Positions 9,530-18,570 of a stretch of 42,162 bases of DNA are shown in pieces. The notes beneath the pieces are model-generated. The model was not told the DNA's origin and did not search any database. It saw only the letters and a list, made by a program, of their open reading frames with translations. A program made the translations under genes and the position numbers. How positions within the stretch are numbered: the stretch's first letter is position 1; every line of letters starts with the position of its first letter. The DNA is from Caldifarciminota bacterium. GTDB taxonomy: Bacteria; Hydrothermota; Tepidihabitantia; SM23-42. The stretch covers positions 1 to 42,162 of the forward strand of contig JACUUY010000006.1 of the NCBI GenBank assembly GCA_014859085.1, given 5' to 3'.

Positions 9530-10419
9530 CGGTATCTCCGCGCGCGCTCCTGGAAGAACTTGTGGAGCCCGGGTGTTATCTCTTCTGAAGTGCAGAGTTC
9601 GATGCTGTCTATTCCATGGGATTTCAGGAGCCGGCGGCGTCCATCGATGTGCTGCAGACGGTGGGCGCGATATGCATCGAGCAGTCCCTGGTCATCGGTG
9701 TCGACCGTTACGATATCACCGGTCTCCGCGTCCTCCAGATCGAGCAACCCGATCTTCGGCAGCGCATCCTCGACCGGATCGGTTATCGTGATGGACACGA
9801 AATCATGGCGCCGCGCCATCACGCCGAGCGGAATACGCAGTGTGTCGGTTTCGAAACCCTCACCGAGAAAGTCGCTGATGAAGAATATTATGGCCCGGCG
9901 TTTCATGATATGCATCAGATATTCGAAAGCCGCGGCCGGATCAGTGCCCTTCCTTTCCGGCTCGAAGTAAAGAATATCGCGGATCAGGCGCAGCACGTGG
10001 AACCGGCCTTTCTTGGGCGGGATGTACTTCTCGACACGGTCGGTGAAGAATAGGAGTCCGACCTTGTCATTGTTGCGGACCGCGGAGAACGCCAGCGTCG
10101 CCGCGATCTCGGCCGCCTGTTCGATCCGCAGCTGCCGGCGCGTGCTGAACTTGCCCGAACCCGAGGCGTCGACGCAGAGAATGACCGTCAGCTCCCGATC
10201 CTCGGCATATTTCTTGACATAGGGCTTGCCCATGCGGGCCGTGACCTTCCAGTCGATCGTGCGCACGTCGTCACCGGGCAGGTATTCCCGCACGTCGAGG
10301 AATTCCACACCCGTGCCCTTGAAGGTCGATTTGTACTCGCCCGCAAACATCGTGTTCACGAGCTTCTTGGTCCGGATCTCGATCTGCCGTATCTTTTTCA
10401 GGAACTCTGCCGACAGCAT
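9526..10419 (-). CDS. DUF58 domain protein
   Basis: GEYKSTFKGTGVEFLDVREYLPGDDVRTIDWKVTARMGKPYVKKYAEDRE motif; next to MoxR. Confidence 0.93.
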   Translation of the reverse strand: MLSAEFLKKIRQIEIRTKKLVNTMFAGEYKSTFKGTGVEFLDVREYLPGDDVRTIDWKVTARMGKPYVKKYAEDRELTVILCVDASGSGKFSTRRQLRIEQAAEIAATLAFSAVRNNDKVGLLFFTDRVEKYIPPKKGRFHVLRLIRDILYFEPERKGTDPAAAFEYLMHIMKRRAIIFFISDFLGEGFETDTLRIPLGVMARRHDFVSITITDPVEDALPKIGLLDLEDAETGDIVTVDTDDQGLLDAYRAHRLQHIDGRRRLLKSHGIDSIELCTSEEITPGLHKFFQERARRYR

Positions 10420-10442
10420 GTCGTTATATAGTGAACTCTGGA

Positions 10443-11441
10443 CTACGGCACTTCGACGCCGGCTAAGATCTTCTGGATGACATCATCGGTTGTTATCTCC
10501 TCGGCTTCGGCCTCGTAAGTCAGGATGATCCGGTGCCGCAACACGTCCGGGGCCAACTCCTTGATATCCTCGGGTATGACGAAACCCCGGCGCTTCAGAA
10601 AAGCCATCGCCCTTGCCGTCGTGGCAAGATAGATCGAGGCCCGCGGTGATGCACCGTACCTTATCAGACCGGTCAAGTCACTCAAACCGTATTCTGCGGG
10701 TTGCCGTGTGGCAAAAACAATATCGAGTATGTAGTCCTTGATCTTCTCATCAATGTAGATCTTCCGGCACAATTCACGGGCATTGATGATGCTCTTAGGA
10801 TTGACGACCGGCTTGATCTGCGGCTCACCGGCAACCGCGATCTGTTCCATGATCGCCCTCTCCTCATCTTTGTCCGGGTATGTTATCCTTACTTTCATCA
10901 GGAAACGGTCAACCTGTGCTTCAGGCAATGGATAAGTGCCTTCCTGCTCGATGGGATTCTGCGTCGCGAGGACGAGAAACGGGTCATCCAGCCTGAAGGT
11001 CACCTCACCGATCGTCACCTGCCGCTCCTGCATTGCCTCGAGCAGCGCGCTCTGCACCTTGGGTGGTGTCCGGTTGATTTCGTCGGCGAGGATCAGATTC
11101 GCAAAAATTGGTCCCTTGCTGACCGTGAATTCGTTTGTTCTCTGATTGTATATCATGGTCCCGATGATATCGGCCGGCAGGAGATCGGGCGTGAACTGAA
11201 TGCGGTGGAAGGCGGTCTTGATCGCCTGCGCCAGCGTCCGGACCGAGTAGGTCTTGGCAAGGCCGGGCACGCCTTCGATCAGGATGTGGCCGTTGGCCAG
11301 CAGGCCGACCAGGAGCCTTGAGATCAGGTATTTCTGGCCGATGATCGCTTTGCTCACTTCACTGGTAATGGTCTGGACAATGATGCTTTCCTTCTCTATC
11401 TGCTCGTGTATTTTCTTTATCTCGTCCTTAACTTCTTCCAT
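10443..11441 (-). CDS. MoxR-family AAA+ ATPase
   Basis: IEGVPGLAKTYSVRTLA (Walker A), LADEINRTPPKVQSALLEAMQERQVT; GAGGAGG upstream of the start. Confidence 0.95.
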   Translation of the reverse strand: MEEVKDEIKKIHEQIEKESIIVQTITSEVSKAIIGQKYLISRLLVGLLANGHILIEGVPGLAKTYSVRTLAQAIKTAFHRIQFTPDLLPADIIGTMIYNQRTNEFTVSKGPIFANLILADEINRTPPKVQSALLEAMQERQVTIGEVTFRLDDPFLVLATQNPIEQEGTYPLPEAQVDRFLMKVRITYPDKDEERAIMEQIAVAGEPQIKPVVNPKSIINARELCRKIYIDEKIKDYILDIVFATRQPAEYGLSDLTGLIRYGASPRASIYLATTARAMAFLKRRGFVIPEDIKELAPDVLRHRIILTYEAEAEEITTDDVIQKILAGVEVP

Positions 11442-11577
11442 TATACCTCCTCATAGTGCCATTCCGCCACCCGTAAGAATGTCTGTGTGATATTTCGCCT
11501 TCAATTTCGACACAAAAAATTTCACGGGGTTTAGCGAAACATTGTCCTTATCCCGTATCGACTGCGCTTCTAATGAA

Positions 11578-11602
11578 AGCCCTGCGCGTCACGCGCAGGG
11601 CT
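11578..11602 (-). terminator. Perfect 11-bp hairpin, candidate terminator or REP-like element upstream of the MoxR operon
   Basis: AGCCCTGCGCG-tca-CGCGCAGGGCT. Confidence 0.5.
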
Positions 11603-11667
11603 CACGACGACATTCCGACAGTGAACTTTTCAGATATCAAGTTCTGCGACGCATCCCGCCATCAGGT

Positions 11668-11742
11668 TCAGCGCGCGCGGTCCCAGGCAACGCCCGATTG
11701 AGCGCCCACCGATAGCCAGGATGTGACCAGGACAATTCTCAT
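11668..11742 (-). CDS. Possible 24-aa small ORF (MRIVLVTSWLSVGAQSGVAWDRAR)
   Basis: ATG preceded by strong SD (acaggaggacaca); not in the ORF track because of length. Confidence 0.25.
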   Translation of the reverse strand: MRIVLVTSWLSVGAQSGVAWDRAR

Positions 11743-11773
11743 TGTGTCCTCCTGTGTGGAATTGCCGTTGTCC

Positions 11774-12121
11774 TCACTCACTACTCTTCGTTGTCGTGAC
11801 TTCTAATTGTGCCTTCCTCTTTCCTGAGATGTTACAGTATGCTTCGACCGTGAACTTATCGCCCACTTTGGCATCTATCACCTTGTAGAACACCTGCTGC
11901 TTTTCCTTATCAATCTGACTCCTGAAGCTCTGCTCGATGAGCTTGGTGCCGTTGAGCTCAACCTCCACTTCATTGACATAGTGCTTGGATGCATCGCTCA
12001 CGCCATGCACAACCTCGACCGTGAGTATTCCTGTCCCTATATCATACTCAAGTTCAATGCTCTTCGGAGGGTGCGCAACAAGGGGCGACAGCAACATCAA
12101 TGCAAGAATGACTATTCTCAT
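11774..12121 (-). CDS. Small secreted desulfoferrodoxin/SORL-like protein
   Basis: Signal peptide then HPPKSIELEYDIGTGILTVEVVHGVSDASKHYVNEVEVELNG...EAYCNISGKRKAQLEV, resembling class II SOR-like domains; ATG at 12121 preceded by GGGAGG. Confidence 0.6.
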   Translation of the reverse strand: MRIVILALMLLSPLVAHPPKSIELEYDIGTGILTVEVVHGVSDASKHYVNEVEVELNGTKLIEQSFRSQIDKEKQQVFYKVIDAKVGDKFTVEAYCNISGKRKAQLEVTTTKSSE

Positions 12122-12134
12122 GCAACCTCCCTTT

Positions 12135-12317
12135 TTAGAAATAGTTGAAATAGACAACGAGCGCCGCATGCGCCGTGGCGCCTATGAGACCAGCGAGCCC
12201 GATCAGTTTGTGTTGTTTCACCCTGAGTGTGATGACGCGCGCCCCGGTCAGGGCGGCGAACAGCATCAACGAGTAGCTGATTATCCCAAGCGGTCTAATA
12301 AGATCGTGCAGTTCCAT
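12135..12317 (-). CDS. 60-aa two-TM membrane protein with two His residues
   Basis: MELHDLIRPLGIISYSLMLFAALTGARVITLRVKQHKLIGLAGLIGATAHAALVVYFNYF; GAGGAGG upstream; co-directional with the SORL-like gene. Confidence 0.65.
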   Translation of the reverse strand: MELHDLIRPLGIISYSLMLFAALTGARVITLRVKQHKLIGLAGLIGATAHAALVVYFNYF

Positions 12318-12355
12318 AGAACATACCTCCTCACGTGAACCTATTCACCAGGCGG

Positions 12356-12916
12356 CTACTTGCCTTTTATGAGCGAGAAAGCTTCAGCCCGCGTTGCGGC
12401 GGACCGCATCACGCCACGGATCGCCGAGGTTACGGTCAGGGTCCCCGGTTTCTTGACGCCGATCATCGACAGGCAGAGATGCTCGGCTTCGATCACGACC
12501 AGCACGCCCATCGGCGCGAGATTCGTCATCAGGAAATCGGCGATCTCGTGGGTCAACCGTTCCTGCAGCAGCGGCCGCTTGGCCATGACATCGATCACGC
12601 GGACCAGGCTGGAAAACCCGGTGATCTTATTCTGCTTGGGGATGTACACGACGTGCGCCTTGCCGAAGAACGGCAGCAGATGGTGTTCGCACACCGAATA
12701 GAAAGGAATGTCCTTAATGATGATCATCTCGTCTTCGTTCTTCGTCTTGTACGTCTTCAGTTCTTTCTTTGGATCCTTGCGCACGCCGGAGAAGATCTCC
12801 TCGTACATATCGGCGACCCGTTTCGGCGTGTCTTTGAGTCCCTCGCGCTGCCGGTTCTCGCCGATCGCCGAGAGAATATCGCTAACTGATTTTTCTATCT
12901 TTTTTTTGTCGATCAT
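12356..12916 (-). CDS. folE: GTP cyclohydrolase I
   Basis: [22 protein letters not shown] and [19 protein letters not shown]. Confidence 0.96.
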   Translation of the reverse strand: MIDKKKIEKSVSDILSAIGENRQREGLKDTPKRVADMYEEIFSGVRKDPKKELKTYKTKNEDEMIIIKDIPFYSVCEHHLLPFFGKAHVVYIPKQNKITGFSSLVRVIDVMAKRPLLQERLTHEIADFLMTNLAPMGVLVVIEAEHLCLSMIGVKKPGTLTVTSAIRGVMRSAATRAEAFSLIKGK

Positions 12917-14735
12917 TTTTCAGGATATTGTCTATCTCCTCGCCGGACAGTATCTCTTTCTCGAGCAACGCCTGCGCCAGCGACTTCAATTTGCTCACGT
13001 TCTTCTTTATTATGGATTCAGCATTCGCCTCGGCCTCATCCACGATCCGTTTCACCTCTTCATCGATCTCCCGCGCCGTAGTCTCGGAATAATCACGGTG
13101 CATGCCGATCTCCCGGCCGAGAAAGATCTCTTCCTGCTTTTCGCCGTAGGTGAGAGGGCCGAGCCGGTCGCTCATGCCCCATTCACAGACCATCTTTCGG
13201 GCCAATTTAGTCGCCTTCTCGATATCATTGCCGGCTCCGGTCGAGAGATCACCGAGCACGATCTTCTCCGCCGCGCGGCCGCCAAGCATGGACGCCAGCT
13301 GGTTCAGACAGTAGGTTTTCGAGTAGGTCCTGCGTTCATCGATCGGCAGGGCCTGGGTCAAACCCAGCGCCATGCCGCGGGGGATTATCGTGACCTTGTG
13401 GATCGGATCCATACCCGGCAGGGATTTTGCGACAAGCACGTGACCGCACTCGTGGTAAGAGGTCAGTTTCTTCTCGTCCTCGGAGATCAAAAGGCTCTTC
13501 CGTTCGACTCCCATGAGGATCTTGTCTTTTGCCTCTTCGAACTCGGCCATGGTGATCTTCTCTTTGTCGTGGCGCGCGGCAAGCAGTGCCGCTTCATTGA
13601 CCATGTTCGACAGGTCAGCACCCGAGAATCCCGGCGTGGCGCGTGCCAGCACGTCGAGATTCACTCCATCATCGAGCGGTGTCTTGCGCGTGTGGACCTT
13701 GAGGATACCCAGCCGTCCGCGGATATCGGGCCGGTCCAGAACCACTACCCGGTCAAATCTGCCGGGCCGCAGGAGAGCGGGGTCAAGGATATCCGGTCGG
13801 TTCGTCGCCGCCATCAATATCACGCCCTCGTTGGCCTCAAATCCGTCCATCTCGACGAGCAGCTGATTGAGCGTCTGTTCGCGCTCGTCATGGCCGCCGC
13901 CGAGGCCGGCGCCGCGCAATCTTCCAACGGCGTCGATCTCATCGATGAATATTATGCACGGTGAATTCTTCTTCGCCTGGTCGAACAGATCCCGCACGCG
14001 GGAAGCGCCGACGCCCACGAACATCTCGACGAAATCGGAGCCGCTGATCGAAATGAAGGGCACGCCCGCTTCACCGGCCACGGCCCGCGCCATGAGGGTC
14101 TTGCCCGTGCCGGGCGGACCGAGCAGCAGCACACCCTTGGGGATGCGGCCGCCCAGACGCGTGAATTTGCGGGGCGCCTTGAGGAATTCGATCACCTCGG
14201 TCAACTCCTCCTTTGCCTCGTCCACGCCGGCAACATCCTTGAACGTGACGTTGAGCCGGTTCTCGAGCTGTACCTTGGCGCGGCTGCGGCCGAACCCGAG
14301 AGCACGGTTCTGGCCCGACTGCATCTGGCGGATGAAGAATACCCAAACACCGATCAATAACAGCCAGGGCAGCACGCTCACGAGGATCCCTCCCCAACCC
14401 GACGGCTGCTTGACCGTTACTTCAACATTGTATTTGACGAGCTCGTTGGCCAGGGCCGGATCATCGAAGGGGATCAGCGTTGCGAATTCAGAAAAAGTAC
14501 CTTTGCCTTCGATATTGATCGGCGTCTTCAGCTTGCCTTTGATCGATCTCTCGACCAGGGTGACCTCGGTGACGTTCTTCTGCCGCAGTTCCTGCAAGAA
14601 GAGGGAATACGGAACGTCGACGCTCTTGGAACCGCGACCGGAAAATTGCAGAACAACATACAACGGGATGGCAATGATGAACATCCATACCAGGATCGTC
14701 GTCAATGCATTCCGTTTTATTTGCGGACTATTCAT
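12882..14735 (-). CDS. ftsH: ATP-dependent zinc metalloprotease FtsH
   Basis: [25 protein letters not shown] region, HECGH zinc motif. Confidence 0.98.
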   Translation of the reverse strand: MNSPQIKRNALTTILVWMFIIAIPLYVVLQFSGRGSKSVDVPYSLFLQELRQKNVTEVTLVERSIKGKLKTPINIEGKGTFSEFATLIPFDDPALANELVKYNVEVTVKQPSGWGGILVSVLPWLLLIGVWVFFIRQMQSGQNRALGFGRSRAKVQLENRLNVTFKDVAGVDEAKEELTEVIEFLKAPRKFTRLGGRIPKGVLLLGPPGTGKTLMARAVAGEAGVPFISISGSDFVEMFVGVGASRVRDLFDQAKKNSPCIIFIDEIDAVGRLRGAGLGGGHDEREQTLNQLLVEMDGFEANEGVILMAATNRPDILDPALLRPGRFDRVVVLDRPDIRGRLGILKVHTRKTPLDDGVNLDVLARATPGFSGADLSNMVNEAALLAARHDKEKITMAEFEEAKDKILMGVERKSLLISEDEKKLTSYHECGHVLVAKSLPGMDPIHKVTIIPRGMALGLTQALPIDERRTYSKTYCLNQLASMLGGRAAEKIVLGDLSTGAGNDIEKATKLARKMVCEWGMSDRLGPLTYGEKQEEIFLGREIGMHRDYSETTAREIDEEVKRIVDEAEANAESIIKKNVSKLKSLAQALLEKEILSGEEIDNILKNDRQKKDRKIS

Positions 14736-15231
14736 TATCCAGAACTCCTATATATTTCAAATTGCGGTAACGGTTGTCGCAGTCCAGACCGTAACCGACG
14801 GCAAACACACCGGGTATCGTGAAACCCGAATAGGTCAGCGGCACCTCGATCAAACGCCGTTCTGCCTTGTTGAGCAATGAACATATGACGAGGCTGCGCG
14901 GCTTCCGGGTACCAAGATTATCGATTATGTAGCTCACGGTGCGCCCTGTATCAATGACGTCCTCGATCAGCAGCACGTCCCGGTTCTCGATATTGAGCGA
15001 AAGATCATGTGTGATCCTCACGACACCGCTCGATTCAGTCCCCTCATAACTGTGGATCGATAGAAAATCGACTTCCACGGGGATGTCGATCTCCCTCAAC
15101 AGGTCAGCAAGGAAGACAAAGGCTCCCTTGAGGACGCCGATGAGAACGGGTTTCCGGTTCCGGTAATCGATACTTATCTGCCGGCCGATCTCCTGCACCT
15201 TCTCTCTTATTGCCTTTTCGTCAATCAACAC
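14728..15231 (-). CDS. hpt: Hypoxanthine phosphoribosyltransferase
   Basis: [35 protein letters not shown] start at 15231 proposed, since the longer ORF extends deep into tilS. Confidence 0.93.
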   Translation of the reverse strand: MLIDEKAIREKVQEIGRQISIDYRNRKPVLIGVLKGAFVFLADLLREIDIPVEVDFLSIHSYEGTESSGVVRITHDLSLNIENRDVLLIEDVIDTGRTVSYIIDNLGTRKPRSLVICSLLNKAERRLIEVPLTYSGFTIPGVFAVGYGLDCDNRYRNLKYIGVLDNE

Positions 15232-16591
15232 GTTCAAATTCCACCGCCAGTGCTTTTTTCGTTTTCCCGCTGATAAACCCGCGATAGGCACGAACGAAAC
15301 CAATGACCCACAAAACGCCTTGCTGATCACAAAGCAGGAGCGTGGCTCCGCGCTTGCGCGGAACGATCCGCTGCTCGCTGTAGACCTTTTTCAGCCGTTT
15401 CCGGCCGATCTTCGTCTCGATCCAGTCCCCGGGCTTCTTGTTTCTCACATACAGCGGCAGGTGTAACTTATCCAGGTCGAAGACCTCACGATTGGTGCAA
15501 GGTTCCTTCACAAAAGGCCCTCTCCCCAGTTTCAATCTGAGCACGTGATCCCCGATCGCGACCGAACCAGCATTGATGTCAATAGGCACTTCGATCGGCA
15601 TGCCCGGTCTGACCCGACCGATCACAACATTATCGCGTTCGCGCTGAGCATAAATACCCTTAGGCAGACTAATTTTTTTGCTGTGCTCTTTGGCCGTTAG
15701 ACTGACGATCGCCTGGTAATGTTTACTTTCATACCCATCGAGGCTGCCGCTCAGGTCTGCTATTGCTTTCATTACTAACCGGCTGATGACCGACGGATTA
15801 TAACTCATCATCGTATTAATGTCAAGGAGAATACAGTCTTTTTCCTGTTTTGCCGCCCGGGCATAGATTTCGCCCGCCTGCTGCCGGATGTATTCGTCAT
15901 CACCCTTGAGGATCTGAGCGGCCCGCCGGATCGTCTGGTGGATCTCCGGATTGATCGAGCGCAATACCGGTACGATCTTCATCCGGATGATATTACGCCG
16001 GTGATCGAGCGACCGGTTGGTGCGGTCGATCGCATAGGACAACCGCCGGGCTTTCAGGTAATCCAGAATGTCCTTCTTCTCGCAGTCGATGAGCGGCCGA
16101 ACATAGGGCAGCCGTTTGGCCGGCATCGATGCCAGACCGCGCAAGCCGCTTCCCCGGACCATGTTGAGCACGAATGTTTCGACAAAATCGTCGAGATTGT
16201 GGCCAAGTGCGATCCGCTGAGCATGACCCTGCTCCATGTAAGATTCCAGCGCACGGTATCTGGCTTGCCTTGCCGCGGCCTCAGCGCCCACTCCTTGGTT
16301 CCTCACGCGGACGCGGAGGATCTTGCATCCGGCTCCATAGCGGGCCGCATAGGCCCGGGTCTTTGCTTCCTCCCGGCGCAACACGGTTGCCGGCCGCATG
16401 CCGTGGTTAACGTAGACCAGTTCAAACTCCATTTTGCCCGCGTAGAGGCGGTGGAGCACGTCAAGGAGACAGATCGAATCCGGGCCGGACGAGAAAGCAA
16501 TAAGAACCTTGGACGCGCCGTCGAACATCCGGTGTTCTCCAATCGTCGCCTCGACCGTGCGGATCAGGCGTTCACTTTTCTTGATCATCAT
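15221..16591 (-). CDS. tilS: tRNA(Ile)-lysidine synthetase
   Basis: VLIAFSSGPDSICLLDVLHRL PP-loop, ALGHNLDDFVETFVLNMVRGSG; upstream of hpt-ftsH as in many bacteria. Confidence 0.95.
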   Translation of the reverse strand: MMIKKSERLIRTVEATIGEHRMFDGASKVLIAFSSGPDSICLLDVLHRLYAGKMEFELVYVNHGMRPATVLRREEAKTRAYAARYGAGCKILRVRVRNQGVGAEAAARQARYRALESYMEQGHAQRIALGHNLDDFVETFVLNMVRGSGLRGLASMPAKRLPYVRPLIDCEKKDILDYLKARRLSYAIDRTNRSLDHRRNIIRMKIVPVLRSINPEIHQTIRRAAQILKGDDEYIRQQAGEIYARAAKQEKDCILLDINTMMSYNPSVISRLVMKAIADLSGSLDGYESKHYQAIVSLTAKEHSKKISLPKGIYAQRERDNVVIGRVRPGMPIEVPIDINAGSVAIGDHVLRLKLGRGPFVKEPCTNREVFDLDKLHLPLYVRNKKPGDWIETKIGRKRLKKVYSEQRIVPRKRGATLLLCDQQGVLWVIGFVRAYRGFISGKTKKALAVEFERVD

Positions 16592-16599
16592 GGCAGGTA

Positions 16600-16627
16600 A
16601 TTATACACGACTTTGCATTCCTGACAA
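16600..16627 (-). promoter_or_regulatory. Sigma70-type promoter of tilS
   Basis: TTGTCA-N16-TATAAT, 8 nt to ATG. Confidence 0.7.
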
Positions 16628-16659
16628 CAAATGTTTTGCCTTAATATATCATGGCGTCC

Positions 16660-18060
16660 TTATTGTCTGAGCCAGTCCGGGTATTCTTTGTTCAGATATG
16701 CGAGGGCCTTCTGCGCCTTGTTCGCGTCGTTCATCTTGTCCTTGAACAGGGAGTAGATGCGGTGGATCGCCTTTGGCCTTGCCGGGCTCGTGCGGTGGAT
16801 CTGGATATACACACCGAACAATCTTGCCGCCTCTTCATAGCGGCCCGTCGCTTCAGAGTAATTTGCAAGGTTGTACAGATTTTTTTCCGAAAGGTCCTTC
16901 AAATGATCCTTTTCTTCTATTTCATCGTGCAGCGATGAAATGATATCCTGGTTTTCGGTCCGGAGGCCGATCCCGACCGCGCGGTCATACATTAGAGCGG
17001 CATCTTCGCACCGGCCTGCCGCGTCATAAAGACGCGCCAGGACAAGCGGTGCCTCGTGATTGTACCGCTCCTCTGCGGTGATCTGGGCCAGCAGGGGCAG
17101 CGCCGCTTCGGTATTGCCGTCATCCAGCAACTTGTATGCCTCCTTCATCCTCGGCGACACTTTCAGCTTCTCGAGACTTTCTTCGACCATCGGTTCGATA
17201 TACTGCTCTTCGATCCCCAGGAATTTGAATGAAGCGCCGGTTGCTGCGCCGAAGACAAAACCGCCGATGTGCGCCCAGTAAGCGGTCCCTGACTCGGCGC
17301 CCCAGACCGCACCGAGCACCTGCTGCGCCATCCATATCGGCAGAGCAACACCGGCGTAGACCGAGAAAGTGCCGAAGTAGGGCCGGATGAACAAGAAAAC
17401 GAAATAGGCGAACCGGATCTTGGTCTTGTAGTGGCGTATCATGAACGCGCCCATGATGCCGGCGATCGCGCCGGATGCGCCGATCAGCGGCACCTGGCTG
17501 CCGGGAAATGCCAGCGCATGAAAGATCCCGGCGACGAGTCCGGACGCCAGGTAGAGGCCGAGGAACACTTTCCAGGTCCAGTCATCCTCGATATTGCACC
17601 CGACCAGCCAGAGAAAGAGCATATTGAAGAGCAGATGGAAGAAGTTCGCATGCACGAACATCGAAGAGAACAGCTGCAAAAGGTTGAAGCGGGCAGGCGT
17701 CACCCCGAATCGGCTGAAGACGAGCTGGCTGTTCTTCTGTAGGTATATCTCGTAGAGGTTGTTCCAGCGCTGGTAGTCCTCGGTCCCGAGCGGTATGATG
17801 TCGCCGTCACGGATGCGCTCCCGGACCCGGTCATAATCGGCCTCGTCGAGCAACGCAGGGTCGGTTGCGACGATCTGGTATGTATAGTACGTTTCGATCT
17901 CGAGCATCCGCGCGTGGAGTTGCTCGAGCTCCTTTACCTGGCCGGACAGAACCATGCTCGTGATGATCCAGATGATCGTGTTGATCGCGATCAGACCGAT
18001 CGTCACATAAGGCAGCCGCCTGACCCCCTCTTCACTGCCGACCGGGATGATGAAAAACAT
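16660..18060 (-). CDS. Rhomboid-family intramembrane serine protease with C-terminal TPR-like region
   Basis: HANFFHLLFNMLFLWLVG, PLIGASGAIAGIMGAF (catalytic GxSG), YWAHIGGFVFGAATG; ATG at 18060 preferred because of promoter spacing. Confidence 0.9.
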   Translation of the reverse strand: MFFIIPVGSEEGVRRLPYVTIGLIAINTIIWIITSMVLSGQVKELEQLHARMLEIETYYTYQIVATDPALLDEADYDRVRERIRDGDIIPLGTEDYQRWNNLYEIYLQKNSQLVFSRFGVTPARFNLLQLFSSMFVHANFFHLLFNMLFLWLVGCNIEDDWTWKVFLGLYLASGLVAGIFHALAFPGSQVPLIGASGAIAGIMGAFMIRHYKTKIRFAYFVFLFIRPYFGTFSVYAGVALPIWMAQQVLGAVWGAESGTAYWAHIGGFVFGAATGASFKFLGIEEQYIEPMVEESLEKLKVSPRMKEAYKLLDDGNTEAALPLLAQITAEERYNHEAPLVLARLYDAAGRCEDAALMYDRAVGIGLRTENQDIISSLHDEIEEKDHLKDLSEKNLYNLANYSEATGRYEEAARLFGVYIQIHRTSPARPKAIHRIYSLFKDKMNDANKAQKALAYLNKEYPDWLRQ

Positions 18061-18067
18061 GGGCACA

Positions 18068-18095
18068 AATATAACACAATCAGCAAACTTGTCAA
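18068..18095 (-). promoter_or_regulatory. Promoter of the rhomboid gene
   Basis: TTGACA-N16-TATATT, 7 nt to ATG. Confidence 0.75.
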
Positions 18096-18103
18096 TCAAT
18101 TAC

Positions 18104-18131
18104 TTGACTTACCCGCATCTTTCTGTATAAT
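18104..18131 (+). promoter_or_regulatory. Promoter of the tRNA-Asp locus
   Basis: TTGACT-N16-TATAAT, then 7 nt to the first G of the 5' tRNA-like fragment at 18139. Confidence 0.75.
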
Positions 18132-18138
18132 GTGGCAC

Positions 18139-18243
18139 GGGGTCGTAGTTCAGCCTGTCCCATAACTTCCGAAAGCTTGTCTTTCGTGAAGTTGATGAGG
18201 ATCCCGTTTTGTGAAGGCAAAACGGGAGTTAGAACGCCTGCCT
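18139..18243 (+). pseudogene. Truncated tRNA-Asp 5' fragment interrupted in the D-loop by a 70-nt two-hairpin element (18158..18227)
   Basis: 18139-18157 GGGGTCGTAGTTCAGCCTG and 18228-18243 GTTAGAACGCCTGCCT match the intact tRNA contiguously; the insert begins TCCC and ends GGGA. Confidence 0.8.
18158..18227. repeat. Two-hairpin inserted element, copy 1
   Basis: TCCCAT-AACTTCCGAAAG..CTTTCGTGAAGTT-GATGAGGAT-CCCGTTTTG..CAAAACGGG-A. Confidence 0.7.
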
Positions 18244-18282
18244 CTCGTATTACATCGGGACGGCGTAGAAGCAATAGCAAAC

Positions 18283-18357
18283 GGGGTCGTAGTTCAGCCT
18301 GGTTAGAACGCCTGCCTGTCACGCAGGAGGTCGCGAGTTCAACTCTCGTCGGCCCCG
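18283..18357 (+). tRNA. tRNA-Asp (anticodon GTC)
   Basis: Full cloverleaf: GGGGTCG/CGGCCCC acceptor, CCTGC-CTGTCAC-GCAGG anticodon arm, GCGAG-TTCAACT-CTCGT T arm; CCA not encoded. Confidence 0.95.
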
Positions 18358-18370
18358 CTTTTTGGCGATA

Positions 18371-18457
18371 GTCGCGAGTTTCCCGTCCCGCAACGCGGGA
18401 CGAGGATCCTCGTTCGAGTCGATAAGACTCGAACGGGACAACTCTCGTCGGCCCCGC
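18371..18457 (+). pseudogene. tRNA-Asp 3' fragment interrupted in the T-loop by a 58-nt two-hairpin element (18381..18438)
   Basis: 18371-18380 GTCGCGAGTT and 18439-18457 CAACTCTCGTCGGCCCCGC+ match the intact tRNA contiguously; the insert begins TCCC and ends GGGA. Confidence 0.8.
18381..18438. repeat. Two-hairpin inserted element, copy 2
   Basis: TCCC-GTCCCG..CGGGAC-GAGGATCCT-CGTTCGAGTC-gataa-GACTCGAACG-GGA. Confidence 0.7.
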
Positions 18458-18472
18458 TCTCCTTCGGAGATA

Positions 18473-18560
18473 GATGCCGCTGATGAAAGACCACGATTAC
18501 AATGATGGAAACGACAGATTACTGCGATACACACATAAGATTACAGCGATAACAACGAAC
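18473..18560. repeat. Four degenerate tandem 22-bp units (GATTACNNYGATRRAAACRACA-like)
   Basis: GATGCC/GATTAC starts at 18473, 18495, 18517, 18539, exactly 22 bp apart. Confidence 0.6.
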
Positions 18561-18570
18561 AGGGTCTATT

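Noticed and set aside
12708-13964. 418-aa plus-strand ORF opposite folE/ftsH
   Set aside because: Antisense shadow of unmistakable folE and ftsH coding sequence.
18473-18560. CRISPR array candidate
   Set aside because: Units are contiguous 22-bp degenerate tandem repeats without spacers; no cas genes in the window.
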